Below, in pieces: positions 1-10,329 of a stretch of DNA of 36,266 nucleotides; position 1 is the first letter of the stretch, and each line of letters opens with the position of its first letter. A program made the translations under genes and the position numbers. Origin of the DNA: a virus; IMG/VR virus record IMGVR_UViG_3300030328_002343, positions 1 through 36,266 of that record, one strand, 5' to 3'. The notes below the pieces were generated by a model. The model was not told where the DNA came from and did no database searches. It saw only the letters and a program-made list of their open reading frames with translations.

Positions 1-1
1 T

Positions 2-1219
2 ATACAACAACAAAGATTTGATGGAAATGCAACTACTTACAATTTATTATTACAACCAAATGGTGGTAATGTTGGCATAGGAACTACATCACCAAGTTAT
101 AAGTTAGATGTTAATAGAGCAGATGCAGGTATTATAGCACAATTCCAATATGGTTCTGATACTGATGGTAGAATCCAAATTTATGCAGATGGAAATGCAG
201 GTTCAATAGGAAACGATAGTGGATTAGCAGGAGAAACAATTTATTTCCAAGATGATTTAGGTATGAGATTTTATACTCACGGCTCTGAAGCAATGAGAAT
301 TGCTACTGCTTCTGTTGCAGGTACTCCAATTTTAAAAGTAGGAACAGGAACAGATAAAGGGAATATGGTAGTACAATCTGATGATTCCAGTTGGGATGGT
401 GGAATTACGATTACTGCAGCAGGTACAAGTGGTGGTGCTACTGGATATGGTGGACTATTTTGGAGTCAAGGTGGTTATGCTGCAGGTGATGTTAAATGGG
501 CAATGGCATTTTTAAATAGTACTTCTGAAAGTGGCGCTTATGATGATTTAGCATTAATTAATAAAGGGGCAGATACATCATTAGATGTTGGTGGTAGAGA
601 TGATGTTCAAGTTTGGTTTGATAAAAGTACTAATAATACAATGTTTGGTGGTAATGTCGGTATAGGAACTACATCACCATCAACATTATTACATTTTGGA
701 GGAGCACCTGATGCAAGAGTTATTACCTTTGACCAAAGTGGTAGATATAATGGCATTGGAACTTATTTTGCAGCAAATGCTACTGATAGTCAATTATGGT
801 TTTATTTATCAGATGGTGGAACTGATGGAGATACAAATAAAGAATTTGCTATGTATGCAAGTGGAGATTTCCATGCTGATGCAGATATAATTGCTTATTC
901 AACTTCAGTAGGTTCAGATAGAAAACTTAAAAAGAATATTAAAGATACACCTTATGGATTAGATGATGTTCTCAAAATGAGAGCAGTAGAATTTGATTGG
1001 AAAGAAAAAAGAAATGGTGTCCATGACATTGGTGTTATAGCACAAGAAATAGAAAAGATTATACCTGAAGTAGTTAAAGAAATTAGTGATTTAAAAACAG
1101 ATGAATCGCATAAAGTAGTAGATTATGGAAAACTTACTTCAGTATTAATAAAGGCAATACAAGAACAACAAGTTCAAATAGATGAACTTAAAACACAAAT
1201 AGGAGAGCAAAATGGCTAA
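2..1219 (+). CDS. Tail fibre/spike C-terminal part with S74 intramolecular chaperone (5' truncated)
   Basis: The frame is open from base 2, so the gene starts upstream of the window; about 405 residues are visible. Two copies of the peptide GGNVGIGTTSP (near nt 60-95 and 650-680) are the linker repeats usual in marine phage fibres. The last ~100 residues fit the peptidase S74 auto-processing chaperone: SDRKLKKNI, with the Ser codon at 914-916 and the Lys five residues on at 929-931 forming the expected Ser/Lys pair, then the GVIAQEIEKIIPEVV helix. In this family the domain trimerises the fibre and cuts itself off. The protein would be the receptor-binding part of the virion. It overlaps the next gene by 8 nt. 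Confidence 0.9.
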   Translation: MQQQRFDGNATTYNLLLQPNGGNVGIGTTSPSYKLDVNRADAGIIAQFQYGSDTDGRIQIYADGNAGSIGNDSGLAGETIYFQDDLGMRFYTHGSEAMRIATASVAGTPILKVGTGTDKGNMVVQSDDSSWDGGITITAAGTSGGATGYGGLFWSQGGYAAGDVKWAMAFLNSTSESGAYDDLALINKGADTSLDVGGRDDVQVWFDKSTNNTMFGGNVGIGTTSPSTLLHFGGAPDARVITFDQSGRYNGIGTYFAANATDSQLWFYLSDGGTDGDTNKEFAMYASGDFHADADIIAYSTSVGSDRKLKKNIKDTPYGLDDVLKMRAVEFDWKEKRNGVHDIGVIAQEIEKIIPEVVKEISDLKTDESHKVVDYGKLTSVLIKAIQEQQVQIDELKTQIGEQNG

Positions 1220-1451
1220 AGTAATAGCAGAAAAAGCAGTAGAGTCAGCAAGTGCAGAAAAGAAAGTTGAAATCAAACATCTTCGTTCAATGAAAGATGA
1301 AGCAGGTAAAGATGTTTCAGTAGTAGATTGGACTGAAACAAAACCAGTAGATGAAGCAATTTCAAAAGCAGAAGCAGATTTAGTAAATGCAGAAGCAAGA
1401 GTAACTGAACTTAAAGCAGATATCGCTGAATATAAAAAGATAAAGGGATAG
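1212..1451 (+). CDS. Small coiled-coil protein downstream of tail fibre
   Basis: A 79-residue, highly charged protein rich in Ala, Glu and Lys. Residues ~48-76 look like a continuous helix or coiled coil (EAISKAEADLVNAEARV). It starts inside the end of the fibre gene (8-nt overlap) with AGGAGAG before the ATG, so it is translationally coupled to the fibre. I do not recognise the family. Position suggests a fibre assembly or tail accessory protein; that is inference only. Confidence 0.75.
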   Translation: MAKVIAEKAVESASAEKKVEIKHLRSMKDEAGKDVSVVDWTETKPVDEAISKAEADLVNAEARVTELKADIAEYKKIKG

Positions 1452-1452
1452 T

Positions 1453-1806
1453 ATGGGTTTACCAGCAGTAGGAAATACAGATGTAGGATTGGCTTATAAT
1501 GGTTCAGCTTTATCAGAAGCGTGTGGATTAGAAGATACCGATACAGGAACAGGTGGAGACCAAATGACAAATATAAGTCTAAAAGGACTATGTACTGGAG
1601 TTTCAGGAGATAGTAAAACCTTTTCTTTTGAAAGTGCAGGTGGAAGTGCAGATAATTTTGATAAATTTGGTGGTTCTAATAATCCATTAGAGTCTTCAGC
1701 AGGAACAGATACAGATGCATCAGATAGATTAGATATAGGAAGTGCTCCATTTAATATGAGTCATTGCATTGGTGGACAACACGAAGATGGTGGACCAGGA
1801 AGATAA
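1453..1806 (+). CDS. Hypothetical Gly/Ser/Asp-rich protein, probable tail accessory protein
   Basis: A 117-residue protein of low complexity, rich in Gly, Ser, Asp and Thr, with no membrane segment and no recognisable motif. It starts one base after the stop of the preceding gene and lies in the same operon between the tail fibre and the ejection-type proteins, which suggests a virion or tail accessory role. The composition resembles surface-exposed beta-rich phage proteins. Function unknown. Confidence 0.7.
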   Translation: MGLPAVGNTDVGLAYNGSALSEACGLEDTDTGTGGDQMTNISLKGLCTGVSGDSKTFSFESAGGSADNFDKFGGSNNPLESSAGTDTDASDRLDIGSAPFNMSHCIGGQHEDGGPGR

Positions 1807-1866
1807 TATGATTAATAGTAGAAATGGGGATAATAAATTCATTAAACTTATGAGGGAATATACATT

Positions 1867-3318
1867 ATGAGCGATGGCTTTTCACAATATCAAAAATCAC
1901 AACTAGGAGTCTCTGCTGCTAAGGCTAGAGCTATATCTGAACGTAGTTACGCACAGTTTTCAACTGAAATTACTGCTTTAGAGGAAAAAGAAGCCTTAGA
2001 AAGAGCAGCAGACGAACTACAGCAAATTGCTCAAGAAGCTGAAAGAAATGCACGTAAGCGTGGAAGAAAAGCAGGATTTGGTAGATTTATTGGTAGTCTA
2101 GCAGGTTATGCAATAGGTGGACCAGCAGGTCAAGCAGCTCTAGGTACAGCTTTAGGTGGTTTAGCAGGAACAGCAGCAGCTGGTGGATTTAAAGAATATG
2201 GAGTAGATGTTCCTGATAGTTTAGTTCCTGGAGGTATATTCTACGGAAGAGAAAGGGATGCGTTTAAACAGCGTATTGACGACTTAGACGAAGCTTTTGA
2301 AGACCTAACAGACGCACAAAGACAAGGTATTGGTAAAAACGTTATTACTGACTATTTAACAGGAAGAGGTCTTGGAAAGCTAGGAGAAGCTAATATTGAA
2401 GGACTTGATGTTTCTTTAGACGATTTATTAGAAGCTGGAGAAATTAGTAACGTAGATTACTTAAAAGATATATTTAGAAGTGTTACAGGAGGAATTGGAG
2501 AAGATAGATTGTCTGTTCTTACAGAATTATCTGATAATAGCCCAATTCTATCAAAATTTACATCAGAATATACAGACCCTACAAAATTAATAGAAAAATA
2601 TTCATCTGGTGAAATACCTCTTGACAAACCAGAAGAACTAAAAAAACTTATGTACGGTATGACAGGATATAAAATAGACCCAGAAACAGGTAACATATTA
2701 GATGAATTACAACCAAGATTAAGAATCTCCAGCATGGAAGAACAAGGAGCATTAGCAGATTCTATAGATAATTTATTCCAATCAAAAAAAGAAAGCACAC
2801 TTCAACAATCAGATGAATTAGATGCAAGTAAAGGTTTCTTTGATGAACCTACAAATTTAATAGAAAAATATTCATCCCCTACAAATAGAGGTTTGTTTGA
2901 TATAAATTCAGTGCCTACTGTAGCAACAGAAATTGATTCATTGTCTACTATATCAGAATTTAAAAATCAAGCTACACAACAAAATCGCCCGTTTGATAAA
3001 ATGAATTATGAAATGTTTTTAGATGTAAATGAAAATCTACCAAGAGGGCTAAGTCAGTTAAACAAAGAGCAACAAAATACTCTTTATAATATAATATCTG
3101 ATAAGATAGTAGGGGGGAAATTAGGAGTAGATTACACTCCATACGAACAACAATTACTTGGTATGTTAAGTTTTGACCAAAGATATAAGGGAAGTCAATT
3201 ACCAGGATATTTTGATGATTTATATCAATATGAAAAAGATGCATATAAAACACATTCAAAAAATAGAGATAGTATTTTTAGTCAACAAACACCGTTAAGA
3301 TATTTACAGGGGATATAA
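1867..3318 (+). CDS. Probable internal virion/ejection protein, 483 aa
   Basis: No family is recognised with certainty. The first ~60 residues are a charged helix. Residues ~64-105 form a Gly/Ala-rich amphipathic or membrane-active stretch (GSLAGYAIGGPAGQAALG), as seen in ejection proteins of short-tailed phages. The 10-residue motif PT(K/N)LIEKYSS occurs twice, at residues 238-247 and 328-337. It is the first of four adjacent large virion-type genes and is followed by a TAATG stop/start overlap with the next. A role in DNA ejection is inferred from position and composition. Confidence 0.75.
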   Translation: MSDGFSQYQKSQLGVSAAKARAISERSYAQFSTEITALEEKEALERAADELQQIAQEAERNARKRGRKAGFGRFIGSLAGYAIGGPAGQAALGTALGGLAGTAAAGGFKEYGVDVPDSLVPGGIFYGRERDAFKQRIDDLDEAFEDLTDAQRQGIGKNVITDYLTGRGLGKLGEANIEGLDVSLDDLLEAGEISNVDYLKDIFRSVTGGIGEDRLSVLTELSDNSPILSKFTSEYTDPTKLIEKYSSGEIPLDKPEELKKLMYGMTGYKIDPETGNILDELQPRLRISSMEEQGALADSIDNLFQSKKESTLQQSDELDASKGFFDEPTNLIEKYSSPTNRGLFDINSVPTVATEIDSLSTISEFKNQATQQNRPFDKMNYEMFLDVNENLPRGLSQLNKEQQNTLYNIISDKIVGGKLGVDYTPYEQQLLGMLSFDQRYKGSQLPGYFDDLYQYEKDAYKTHSKNRDSIFSQQTPLRYLQGI

Positions 3319-4043
3319 TGGCACACGTACCAGGACATGCAGATTGGATTGCAGCGATACAACAGCAAATACAAAATCAATTAAGTAATAACCAACAAGG
3401 GTCAACAGGGCAAACCTCTCAGTATCAATCTCCTATGGATGCTCTTAGCAGTATGTTTTCACCGTTTGGAGTTTCAGCAGATGATTTAACAAAATATTCT
3501 GGATTTATTGGAGATATACCAGAAGAACTTTATGGACTAACAGACCCTAACGCAGATATATATAAACAGTTTAGAAGTGAAAGACAAGGAAGATTGTCAG
3601 ACCAATTAGGAGAATCATACTCTGGTTTGCAACAAAGTCTATTTACAGGGTCAAGAGAAGCAAGAGGAATGCAAGGAAGAAGTGGTTTAGTCTCAGGTAG
3701 AAATATACAAGCTGATATGAGTAGAGTTGCTTCTATGCAAGGAGAGAAGTTAGGCTCTGCATTTACTAGAGGGTTATACGATATTGAAGAAAGTATTGTA
3801 GACAAGGTGGGAGCAGAAAGAAAATACTTAGCTACATTAGAAGCACAAAGAAGAAGTGATGCACTTAAACTTGCAGGATTAGCAGGATTATTTGATGACA
3901 ATGAAGAAGAGGCAGTACCAACTGGAACACAAATGCCTGCATTTACTATTCCTGGTGTTTCAAGTACAGACATACCAAGTTTTAATTTTAACTTTCCAGG
4001 TGGGGGATACACTTATAATGGAGATGAAGGAGATACAGTATAA
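3318..4043 (+). CDS. Probable internal virion protein, 241 aa
   Basis: The start overlaps the previous stop (TAATG). The N-terminus is Gln-rich (residues ~14-40), the middle is helical and Arg-rich with a GRSGLVSGRN segment, and the C-terminal ~45 residues are Pro/Gly/Phe-rich and probably extended. There are no catalytic motifs. It sits in the ejection-protein block, so it is probably a structural component of the virion core or tail. The exact role is unknown. Confidence 0.7.
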   Translation: MAHVPGHADWIAAIQQQIQNQLSNNQQGSTGQTSQYQSPMDALSSMFSPFGVSADDLTKYSGFIGDIPEELYGLTDPNADIYKQFRSERQGRLSDQLGESYSGLQQSLFTGSREARGMQGRSGLVSGRNIQADMSRVASMQGEKLGSAFTRGLYDIEESIVDKVGAERKYLATLEAQRRSDALKLAGLAGLFDDNEEEAVPTGTQMPAFTIPGVSSTDIPSFNFNFPGGGYTYNGDEGDTV

Positions 4044-5308
4044 TGGCTAAAGATTATGTAGATAGTATATTAGATGCAGCAGCAATGGCTTCAAGAGCAG
4101 ATACGCTTGATGGTATGTTAAATCAATTACCAGGTCTATTGATGGAACAAGAGCAACAAAAAAGAGCTGAAGAAACAGAAGCTGAACGTTATAATGAGCA
4201 AATGGACCTTCAAAGACAGGCTCGTCTTGATAATATCAATAGACAAGAAGAGGCAGCAGACTACCAATTTTTAAACGTAGCTGCTAGTGTGGATGACCCA
4301 ATAGAAAGAGCTGCTATGTTAGAAAACTATTCTCCTAAAACAGATAGAGGAAGAATGGGATTTGATTCTTTATCAGCTTCTAATTCTATTGTAACTGGAT
4401 TAGATTCTAATATAAACGCATCAATGAAAGAGCTTAATGCTGAAAAAGCTAACTTAAGTGCAGAAGAATATAATGCAAGGGTTTTAGAACTAGAAAATGA
4501 AATTAATAAAAGCACTTACTTGCAAAACAAATATAAGACAGGATTAAAAAGTTATAAAGATTTTGGTATTAAAATTTCTGGAAGAGAATATGCAAATGAA
4601 TTAGTTGATTCAAATATTTTTAATATAACAGATGAAGAAAAGAAAGAGTTAAAAGAAACTATTCAGTTTTCTAGTAATCCAGTTAAAGATATTACAGCTT
4701 TACTTGATAAGCTTGACACAAAAGAAATGACTGAAAAAGAATATGCTAAAGCTATTTCTGATTTAGGTAACACTGCAGCTCAATTAGAGAATGCAGGTGA
4801 TACAGCAGGTGCTTCAACTGTACGTGCTTATCAAAATAGACTAATTTCAGAATCTTCTGGCTCTACTAAAGATGATGGAGAAGTAGGGGGAGTACAAAAT
4901 TTAACAGAATCAGAAAAAGCAGCAATGAAAAAACTATACGGAAATGAGTCTACGATTTTAATTCCTGACCCTGAAAACAACTCTCAAATTTTAGTAAATA
5001 TGGATGAAGGAACACAACAAGATGTTCCTTTAGATTATAAAATACCTGATTCTAATAAAGGAGTTAAAACTTTAGAACAAGAACGTGATGAATATAAACT
5101 TCTTTTTGATAAAGCTAAAACTCAAGAAGAAAGAATAAAGTATAAAAATCTACTAAAAGAAATCAATAAAAAGATTAAAGACAAACAAGAGTCAGAAAAA
5201 ACTTATGTTCAAAAAAGAAAAGAATCTTTTAACATTCCTCAATTACAACGTTTTGGTCCAGGAAAAGCATTAGGTCTTAAAATTCTTGAGCGTAGAACTA
5301 GACAGTAA
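4043..5308 (+). CDS. Probable internal virion protein, coiled-coil, 421 aa
   Basis: Almost entirely helical and highly charged. Residues ~30-75 (MEQEQQKRAEETEAERY) and ~330-400 are strong coiled-coil candidates. The start overlaps the stop of the upstream gene (TAATG), and the next gene follows after 5 nt. Length, composition and order (coiled-coil protein directly before a giant protein) resemble the internal core/ejection cassettes of podoviruses. Assigned by context, not by a family match. Confidence 0.7.
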   Translation: MAKDYVDSILDAAAMASRADTLDGMLNQLPGLLMEQEQQKRAEETEAERYNEQMDLQRQARLDNINRQEEAADYQFLNVAASVDDPIERAAMLENYSPKTDRGRMGFDSLSASNSIVTGLDSNINASMKELNAEKANLSAEEYNARVLELENEINKSTYLQNKYKTGLKSYKDFGIKISGREYANELVDSNIFNITDEEKKELKETIQFSSNPVKDITALLDKLDTKEMTEKEYAKAISDLGNTAAQLENAGDTAGASTVRAYQNRLISESSGSTKDDGEVGGVQNLTESEKAAMKKLYGNESTILIPDPENNSQILVNMDEGTQQDVPLDYKIPDSNKGVKTLEQERDEYKLLFDKAKTQEERIKYKNLLKEINKKIKDKQESEKTYVQKRKESFNIPQLQRFGPGKALGLKILERRTRQ

Positions 5309-5313
5309 CTTTA

Positions 5314-8300
5314 ATGCCAAATGGAACTCAATCAAGATTATTAAATCTAATAGGCTCTGAGCAACCTTCTGCTCAAAGTTCCCTACCTAAGCTACCTAGC
5401 TTAAATTCAGAATCTAGGCTATTAAGCCTTATATCTCCCCAAGAAGACTACCAAGAAGAGAAAAAGGATAGTAGGTTATTAGGTTTAATTAGACCAGAAA
5501 TACCTACATTTTCTGAAGCATTCTTTAGTAGCTTTGCAGAAGAACTTACTTTTGGTAAACTTTATAACGACCCAAGATTAGATGCAGATGAGCTTCCTTC
5601 AGGAGCTAAAGCAGGTAAAATGTTAGGTGCAGGTGCTGCTTTCTTTGGAGTAACAGCGTTAGCTACTGTAGCAACAGGTGGTCTAGGTGGATTAGCAATG
5701 CTTGGTTCTACTGGAGCTAGATTAACAAAAGGAGCTCAGATATATAACAAAGCTAGAAAAGCTGGTGATGTAAAAAAGATGGCTCATGGTGTTGCAGAGG
5801 CTGGTATTGGAACACGTAATTCTCTTTTATTAAGAGCGTTAGGTAAGAATGGAGTTCAAAAAGGGTACATAGATAAGTTTATGAAGCTTGCTGAAAAAGA
5901 TGTAGGTGCAGCAAGAAGGTTTGTTCTTGGTAGAGAAATGGGAAGAGAAGCTTTAATTTTTGGTACTACAGGACAAATGATGCAAGAAGATGACGCATCG
6001 TTTAAACAGCGTGCAGTAGCATTTGGACAAGATGCAGCAGCAGGAGCTTTATTTGCTGTAGCTCCAGCATTCCAATTTGCAAACAATCCTTACATTAAAA
6101 GCATGGGTAAGAGCAAGTCTTCAGAACTTGGTGCTTATTTTATGTCTGGTTTTATTACAAGTCTACCAAATGAAAATGGACTAGACTTAGGAAGTAGAGT
6201 ATTAACAGGAGCGTTGTCTACTGGAGTGGGAAAACTATTTGGTGGTGCATCAATAACAGCTTCTAAGTCTGATATTAAAAATGCCTTATCAAGAATAGGT
6301 ATTACAAACGAATCTAAATTAAGTGAATATGCTGATATATCTATGGGTATTATTAATAAAAATATTGTTAAGTCTGTAGATGAATTTTATAAAACAGTAG
6401 ACTTTACAAGCATGGCAAAAAGCAATGTAAAGGGTAAGAGACTTACAGGTTCACCTGTTAAAGTGTTAAGAGTTTATCTTGATAAAAAAGATGGATTGAT
6501 GAAAGTAGATTATCAAACATTATATAAAAATGGTAAAGTTAAAGACACAACAACATCATCATTTAGTGAATTTAGTAAAAAACATAAAAGAAAAGATAAC
6601 GACTTAGTACAAGATATTAAACATAATTTAGATGCTGATGGTAATGACTTTTCATTTTTTAAGAATCAAAAAGACTTAGAAACATTCCTTAACACAAAGA
6701 AGTTTGGTATTGTTACAGCAAATACCCCTAAATACTTTAGCAACAAAGCTTTAGGTTTATATGGAGAAACAAGAAACGAAGTTTTAATAAGAGAGTTACT
6801 TTCTAGGGGATATAAACGTAAGGATATTATGTCTTCAGAAGGGTTTTACTTAGGTGCTAGTGATGGAAGAGGATTTATTGTAAAAGGATTAAAAGAAAAA
6901 GACGCAGTAGAACTATCTAAAATATTTGGTCAAGAGTCTGTTACAACACATAAAGGTCTTCTTAATGTCAAGAGAGCTACAAGAAGAGTAAAAAAATTAG
7001 AGAACGGTCAACCTGTAAAAGATGAAAAAGGTAACTTTGTTTATGAGAATGTTGGTTATAAAGTTGGTGATAAAAAAAATGAGATTACTCAAGTTGCTTA
7101 CAACTTAAAACAAGCTATTAAGAATAATATTGTTTATGGAAAAACAGCAAAAGATGAAAAAGGATTTACAAGTGTATATTCTCAGGATGGAACTAAGCTA
7201 CATTTTAGTTATAAAGTAGACTGGGATACTGATGTAGGCTTAAGAAACCCTACAATGAATCAAACACAAAAGCTTGCAAGAGCAGATGAAATATTGCTTG
7301 AATCATCTAAAAAAGTAAAAAACAATACTCCAGAACGACAAGCTATTTATAAAGAAATTAAAAACTTAGAAGTAGAAGCAGGTATTGCAACAAGAGGAAA
7401 AGGTAAGCTTTCTAATACACAACACATAGCATTAAAGGCTAATACATTTGGTAAAACTTCTATAACTCAAATGACAGACGATGAATTAATTCAATATAGA
7501 AACTTAATTGACAATCAACCTTCATATACAACACATTTAGATGATGTTAATGGTGGAGTTGTTTATGACCAAGGTCCTTTAATAAGTGGATTTCAAAAAG
7601 CTTTAAATCGTGTGTTGCCAATTAGCACAAAGTATGGAAACTTAGGAAGACTATTAGGAAGTAAAGAACTGATTAAGATAGAAAAAGATTTAGATAAAAT
7701 GGTTCAGTTAAAAGAAGAATTAAAAGGTACTTATAGGACCGTAAGAGATGAAATGAAAGAAGGATATAGCTTTCATCAACTATCAAAATCAGAACAAGCA
7801 TTAGTTGATAAAGAGTTATTATATCATATTGACCCAAGGTTTAGTTCTTTAAAAAGCGATTTAAACAAAAGACAAAAAGCTGCATTAAAAAAAGCATTAA
7901 ATCTTCATAAGAAATATGTAAAACAAACATACAGACAAATGAAAAATGCATATAGAAAGAGTGATAAAATAAAAAAAGGAGTGCAAGAAAAGGTCTTTGA
8001 TGCTAAAAAAGGAAAGTTTGTAATGAGAGACATAACAGAAGTAGATAACTTTGTTAGTCTTACTATAACAGAAGAAGCAGCAGAATTATTCTCTAAACAA
8101 GGTGGAACACTAAGAGAAGAGATGTTAAAAAATATCATTAAAACAGATAAAAGATTTAAGAGAGGTGGAGAATTTTTTGAAGAAGCTTTAAAGGGCAAAA
8201 AATCTCAGTATGAAATAGCAGAAGAAATATTAGACGATACATTATCTCACAGTGCAAAACATGGAATATACGGTGCTCAATACTCACGTACAGGTAACTT

Positions 8301-10206
8301 AACACCAAAAATATTTTTAGATTCTGACGGAGCAATTATATCTGGAGTTGACAATATGAAGTTAAAAGTTGGAGATGAATTTAATGGAACAAAAATTGGA
8401 AAAGTTATTGATGTTTATGTAGAAGATTATGGTCAATTAATGGATTTATACGCAGGTAGGCAAGCAAATATTACAGCTACTACTAAATATTTTGGTGCTG
8501 ATGGAATTGAAGCTGGTGGTTTTGCTTCTAAAAGCTTTTCAAAAAGAATTAGACAAATAGAAAAAGAGTTGGGGAATAGAAAAGACATAGCATACGCTAG
8601 TGATGAGTTATTAAAAGATATGGATATAGTATTGCGTGGAGATTCTTATGATGAAGTTATATCTCCTGTATTAAGACAAGCTGTATCATGGACTGCAGCA
8701 ACTGGGTTAAGTAGCCCTAGGTCTGCATTAAAAAATATATTCTTAGGTCAAGTTCAAAACATTACAAGTTTTGGTGTAAGAAAATACTTAAGAACAATGG
8801 GTAAAATGATGACAGATAGCGACTTTCAAGACCAAGTATATAAAAGAGCAGTTAAGATTGGAGCAATGGATGCAGGTGAAACATTTGTAGAGACTGTTGG
8901 TATTAGAGGTCAAGGAGTTCAAGCAAGAATACAAAGAAATTTAACATACTTTATGAGAACTGCAGAACAAAAAAACAGATTATTTTCTGTTGCTGTTGGT
9001 GATATAGCTGCCGATGATGCACTAAAAGTTTTAGGTAATAAAACAGATGGAGTGTTTTTTCAAATGGATAAGTCTCAAGCAAGAAGAGTATTAGACGATG
9101 TATTGCAAGTAGAAGGATGGGAAAAGCGTATTAATAAAGGATTTACTGAGGCTCAAAAGAAACAGATATATTTCAAGGCTCACACAATGACTCAAGGTTT
9201 AGCAGAGGCTGCATACCTTCCAAAAGGTATGAGTCATAAGTATGCAAAACCATTTACTTTGTTTTATCGTATTGCTTATCGTGTAACAGAAAATGTTTAT
9301 AAAAATGCATATAGACCATTACTAGAAAATGGAGAAGTTGCCCCTATGATGAGATATATTGCAGCGTCAGCAGGTGCAGGATATGCTATTCAAAATATGT
9401 ATTATACTGTACATAACACTGACCCTGTAAAGTTTCTATCAGCACCAGAAAGATTTTGGAATTACTTTGTAGATGGTGAAGGTTTAGGTCTTTTCTCAGC
9501 ACTTGCAGAAACAGATAGACCTATTGCTCAATCCTTAACTCCAGCTATTGTACAGAATGCTCAAAAGCTTATAGGAGCTACATCGCTTGTTATTCAAGGA
9601 ACGTTTGCAAATGATACTCCAGGACAAAGAGAAGTTTTATTAAAAGAAGCTGGAAGACAAGCTATTCAAGCTGTACCAATAGCAAATGATATTGTAAGTA
9701 GTATTACAAAAAGAACGAATAGAGAAACACTAACAAGATTTACAACATTTAGACAAAAACAAGGTGCATACAAAACTGACATACTTGGAACTGACTATAG
9801 CACAAGAGCTAGCTTTAGTCCTGCTGTTACAAAAAGCTTAATGTATAAGCAATTACAAGCAAACCTTTATTCAGATAGAACTCCAGAAGAAAAAACAAAA
9901 GACTTTTACGCAGCAGTTGCTTATTTACAACATCAATATGAAATGGCTAACACTACAAGAATAAGTAAAGACAAAGCTTATAACTATGCGTTTAAACGTG
10001 CCTTAGCTTACCTAGAAGATTCTAAGCCTATAACATTATCTAAAAAGAAGACACAAGGAAAGACTTCATCTGATTATGATGACTTTACTGCTAGATTAAC
10101 TAATAAAGAATTAATGGAGTTAAAGAAGTTAGAGCAAGTTTATGCTGTTAAGTACAAAGAGATGCGTATAGCTATACTAAAGCAAAAAAATCAGCATCGC
10201 TATTAA
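5314..10206 (+). CDS. Giant internal virion/ejection protein, 1630 aa
   Basis: The largest gene in the window and the last before the terminator. The N-terminus holds three copies of the motif SRLLxLI (residues 7-13, 34-40, 53-59) in a disordered, Pro/Ser-rich stretch. A Gly/Ala-rich hydrophobic segment follows at ~100-135 (AAFFGVTALATVATGGLGG), and another hydrophobic stretch lies near 1345-1360. Most of the rest is helical and Lys-rich. Length and position match the giant ejection proteins of short-tailed phages that cross the host envelope. I see no clear transglycosylase or peptidase motif. The Shine-Dalgarno site is weak, so translation may be coupled to the upstream gene 5 nt away. Confidence 0.8.
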   Translation: MPNGTQSRLLNLIGSEQPSAQSSLPKLPSLNSESRLLSLISPQEDYQEEKKDSRLLGLIRPEIPTFSEAFFSSFAEELTFGKLYNDPRLDADELPSGAKAGKMLGAGAAFFGVTALATVATGGLGGLAMLGSTGARLTKGAQIYNKARKAGDVKKMAHGVAEAGIGTRNSLLLRALGKNGVQKGYIDKFMKLAEKDVGAARRFVLGREMGREALIFGTTGQMMQEDDASFKQRAVAFGQDAAAGALFAVAPAFQFANNPYIKSMGKSKSSELGAYFMSGFITSLPNENGLDLGSRVLTGALSTGVGKLFGGASITASKSDIKNALSRIGITNESKLSEYADISMGIINKNIVKSVDEFYKTVDFTSMAKSNVKGKRLTGSPVKVLRVYLDKKDGLMKVDYQTLYKNGKVKDTTTSSFSEFSKKHKRKDNDLVQDIKHNLDADGNDFSFFKNQKDLETFLNTKKFGIVTANTPKYFSNKALGLYGETRNEVLIRELLSRGYKRKDIMSSEGFYLGASDGRGFIVKGLKEKDAVELSKIFGQESVTTHKGLLNVKRATRRVKKLENGQPVKDEKGNFVYENVGYKVGDKKNEITQVAYNLKQAIKNNIVYGKTAKDEKGFTSVYSQDGTKLHFSYKVDWDTDVGLRNPTMNQTQKLARADEILLESSKKVKNNTPERQAIYKEIKNLEVEAGIATRGKGKLSNTQHIALKANTFGKTSITQMTDDELIQYRNLIDNQPSYTTHLDDVNGGVVYDQGPLISGFQKALNRVLPISTKYGNLGRLLGSKELIKIEKDLDKMVQLKEELKGTYRTVRDEMKEGYSFHQLSKSEQALVDKELLYHIDPRFSSLKSDLNKRQKAALKKALNLHKKYVKQTYRQMKNAYRKSDKIKKGVQEKVFDAKKGKFVMRDITEVDNFVSLTITEEAAELFSKQGGTLREEMLKNIIKTDKRFKRGGEFFEEALKGKKSQYEIAEEILDDTLSHSAKHGIYGAQYSRTGNLTPKIFLDSDGAIISGVDNMKLKVGDEFNGTKIGKVIDVYVEDYGQLMDLYAGRQANITATTKYFGADGIEAGGFASKSFSKRIRQIEKELGNRKDIAYASDELLKDMDIVLRGDSYDEVISPVLRQAVSWTAATGLSSPRSALKNIFLGQVQNITSFGVRKYLRTMGKMMTDSDFQDQVYKRAVKIGAMDAGETFVETVGIRGQGVQARIQRNLTYFMRTAEQKNRLFSVAVGDIAADDALKVLGNKTDGVFFQMDKSQARRVLDDVLQVEGWEKRINKGFTEAQKKQIYFKAHTMTQGLAEAAYLPKGMSHKYAKPFTLFYRIAYRVTENVYKNAYRPLLENGEVAPMMRYIAASAGAGYAIQNMYYTVHNTDPVKFLSAPERFWNYFVDGEGLGLFSALAETDRPIAQSLTPAIVQNAQKLIGATSLVIQGTFANDTPGQREVLLKEAGRQAIQAVPIANDIVSSITKRTNRETLTRFTTFRQKQGAYKTDILGTDYSTRASFSPAVTKSLMYKQLQANLYSDRTPEEKTKDFYAAVAYLQHQYEMANTTRISKDKAYNYAFKRALAYLEDSKPITLSKKKTQGKTSSDYDDFTARLTNKELMELKKLEQVYAVKYKEMRIAILKQKNQHRY

Positions 10207-10329
10207 AAACGGCTTACGAGAATGCCCCTAGAAGCTCGTAAAATAAATTCTTTGATATAACTATCGCCTAAATATAGAACGTTTTGTAGGCATATCATTA
10301 AATGTCTCATTTCAATTTTATACAAAAAA

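Noticed and set aside
1808-1870. 20-codon frame between the 117-aa and 483-aa genes
   Set aside because: No ribosome site and no sequence character. Its stop overlaps the next start, which may only be coupling by chance.
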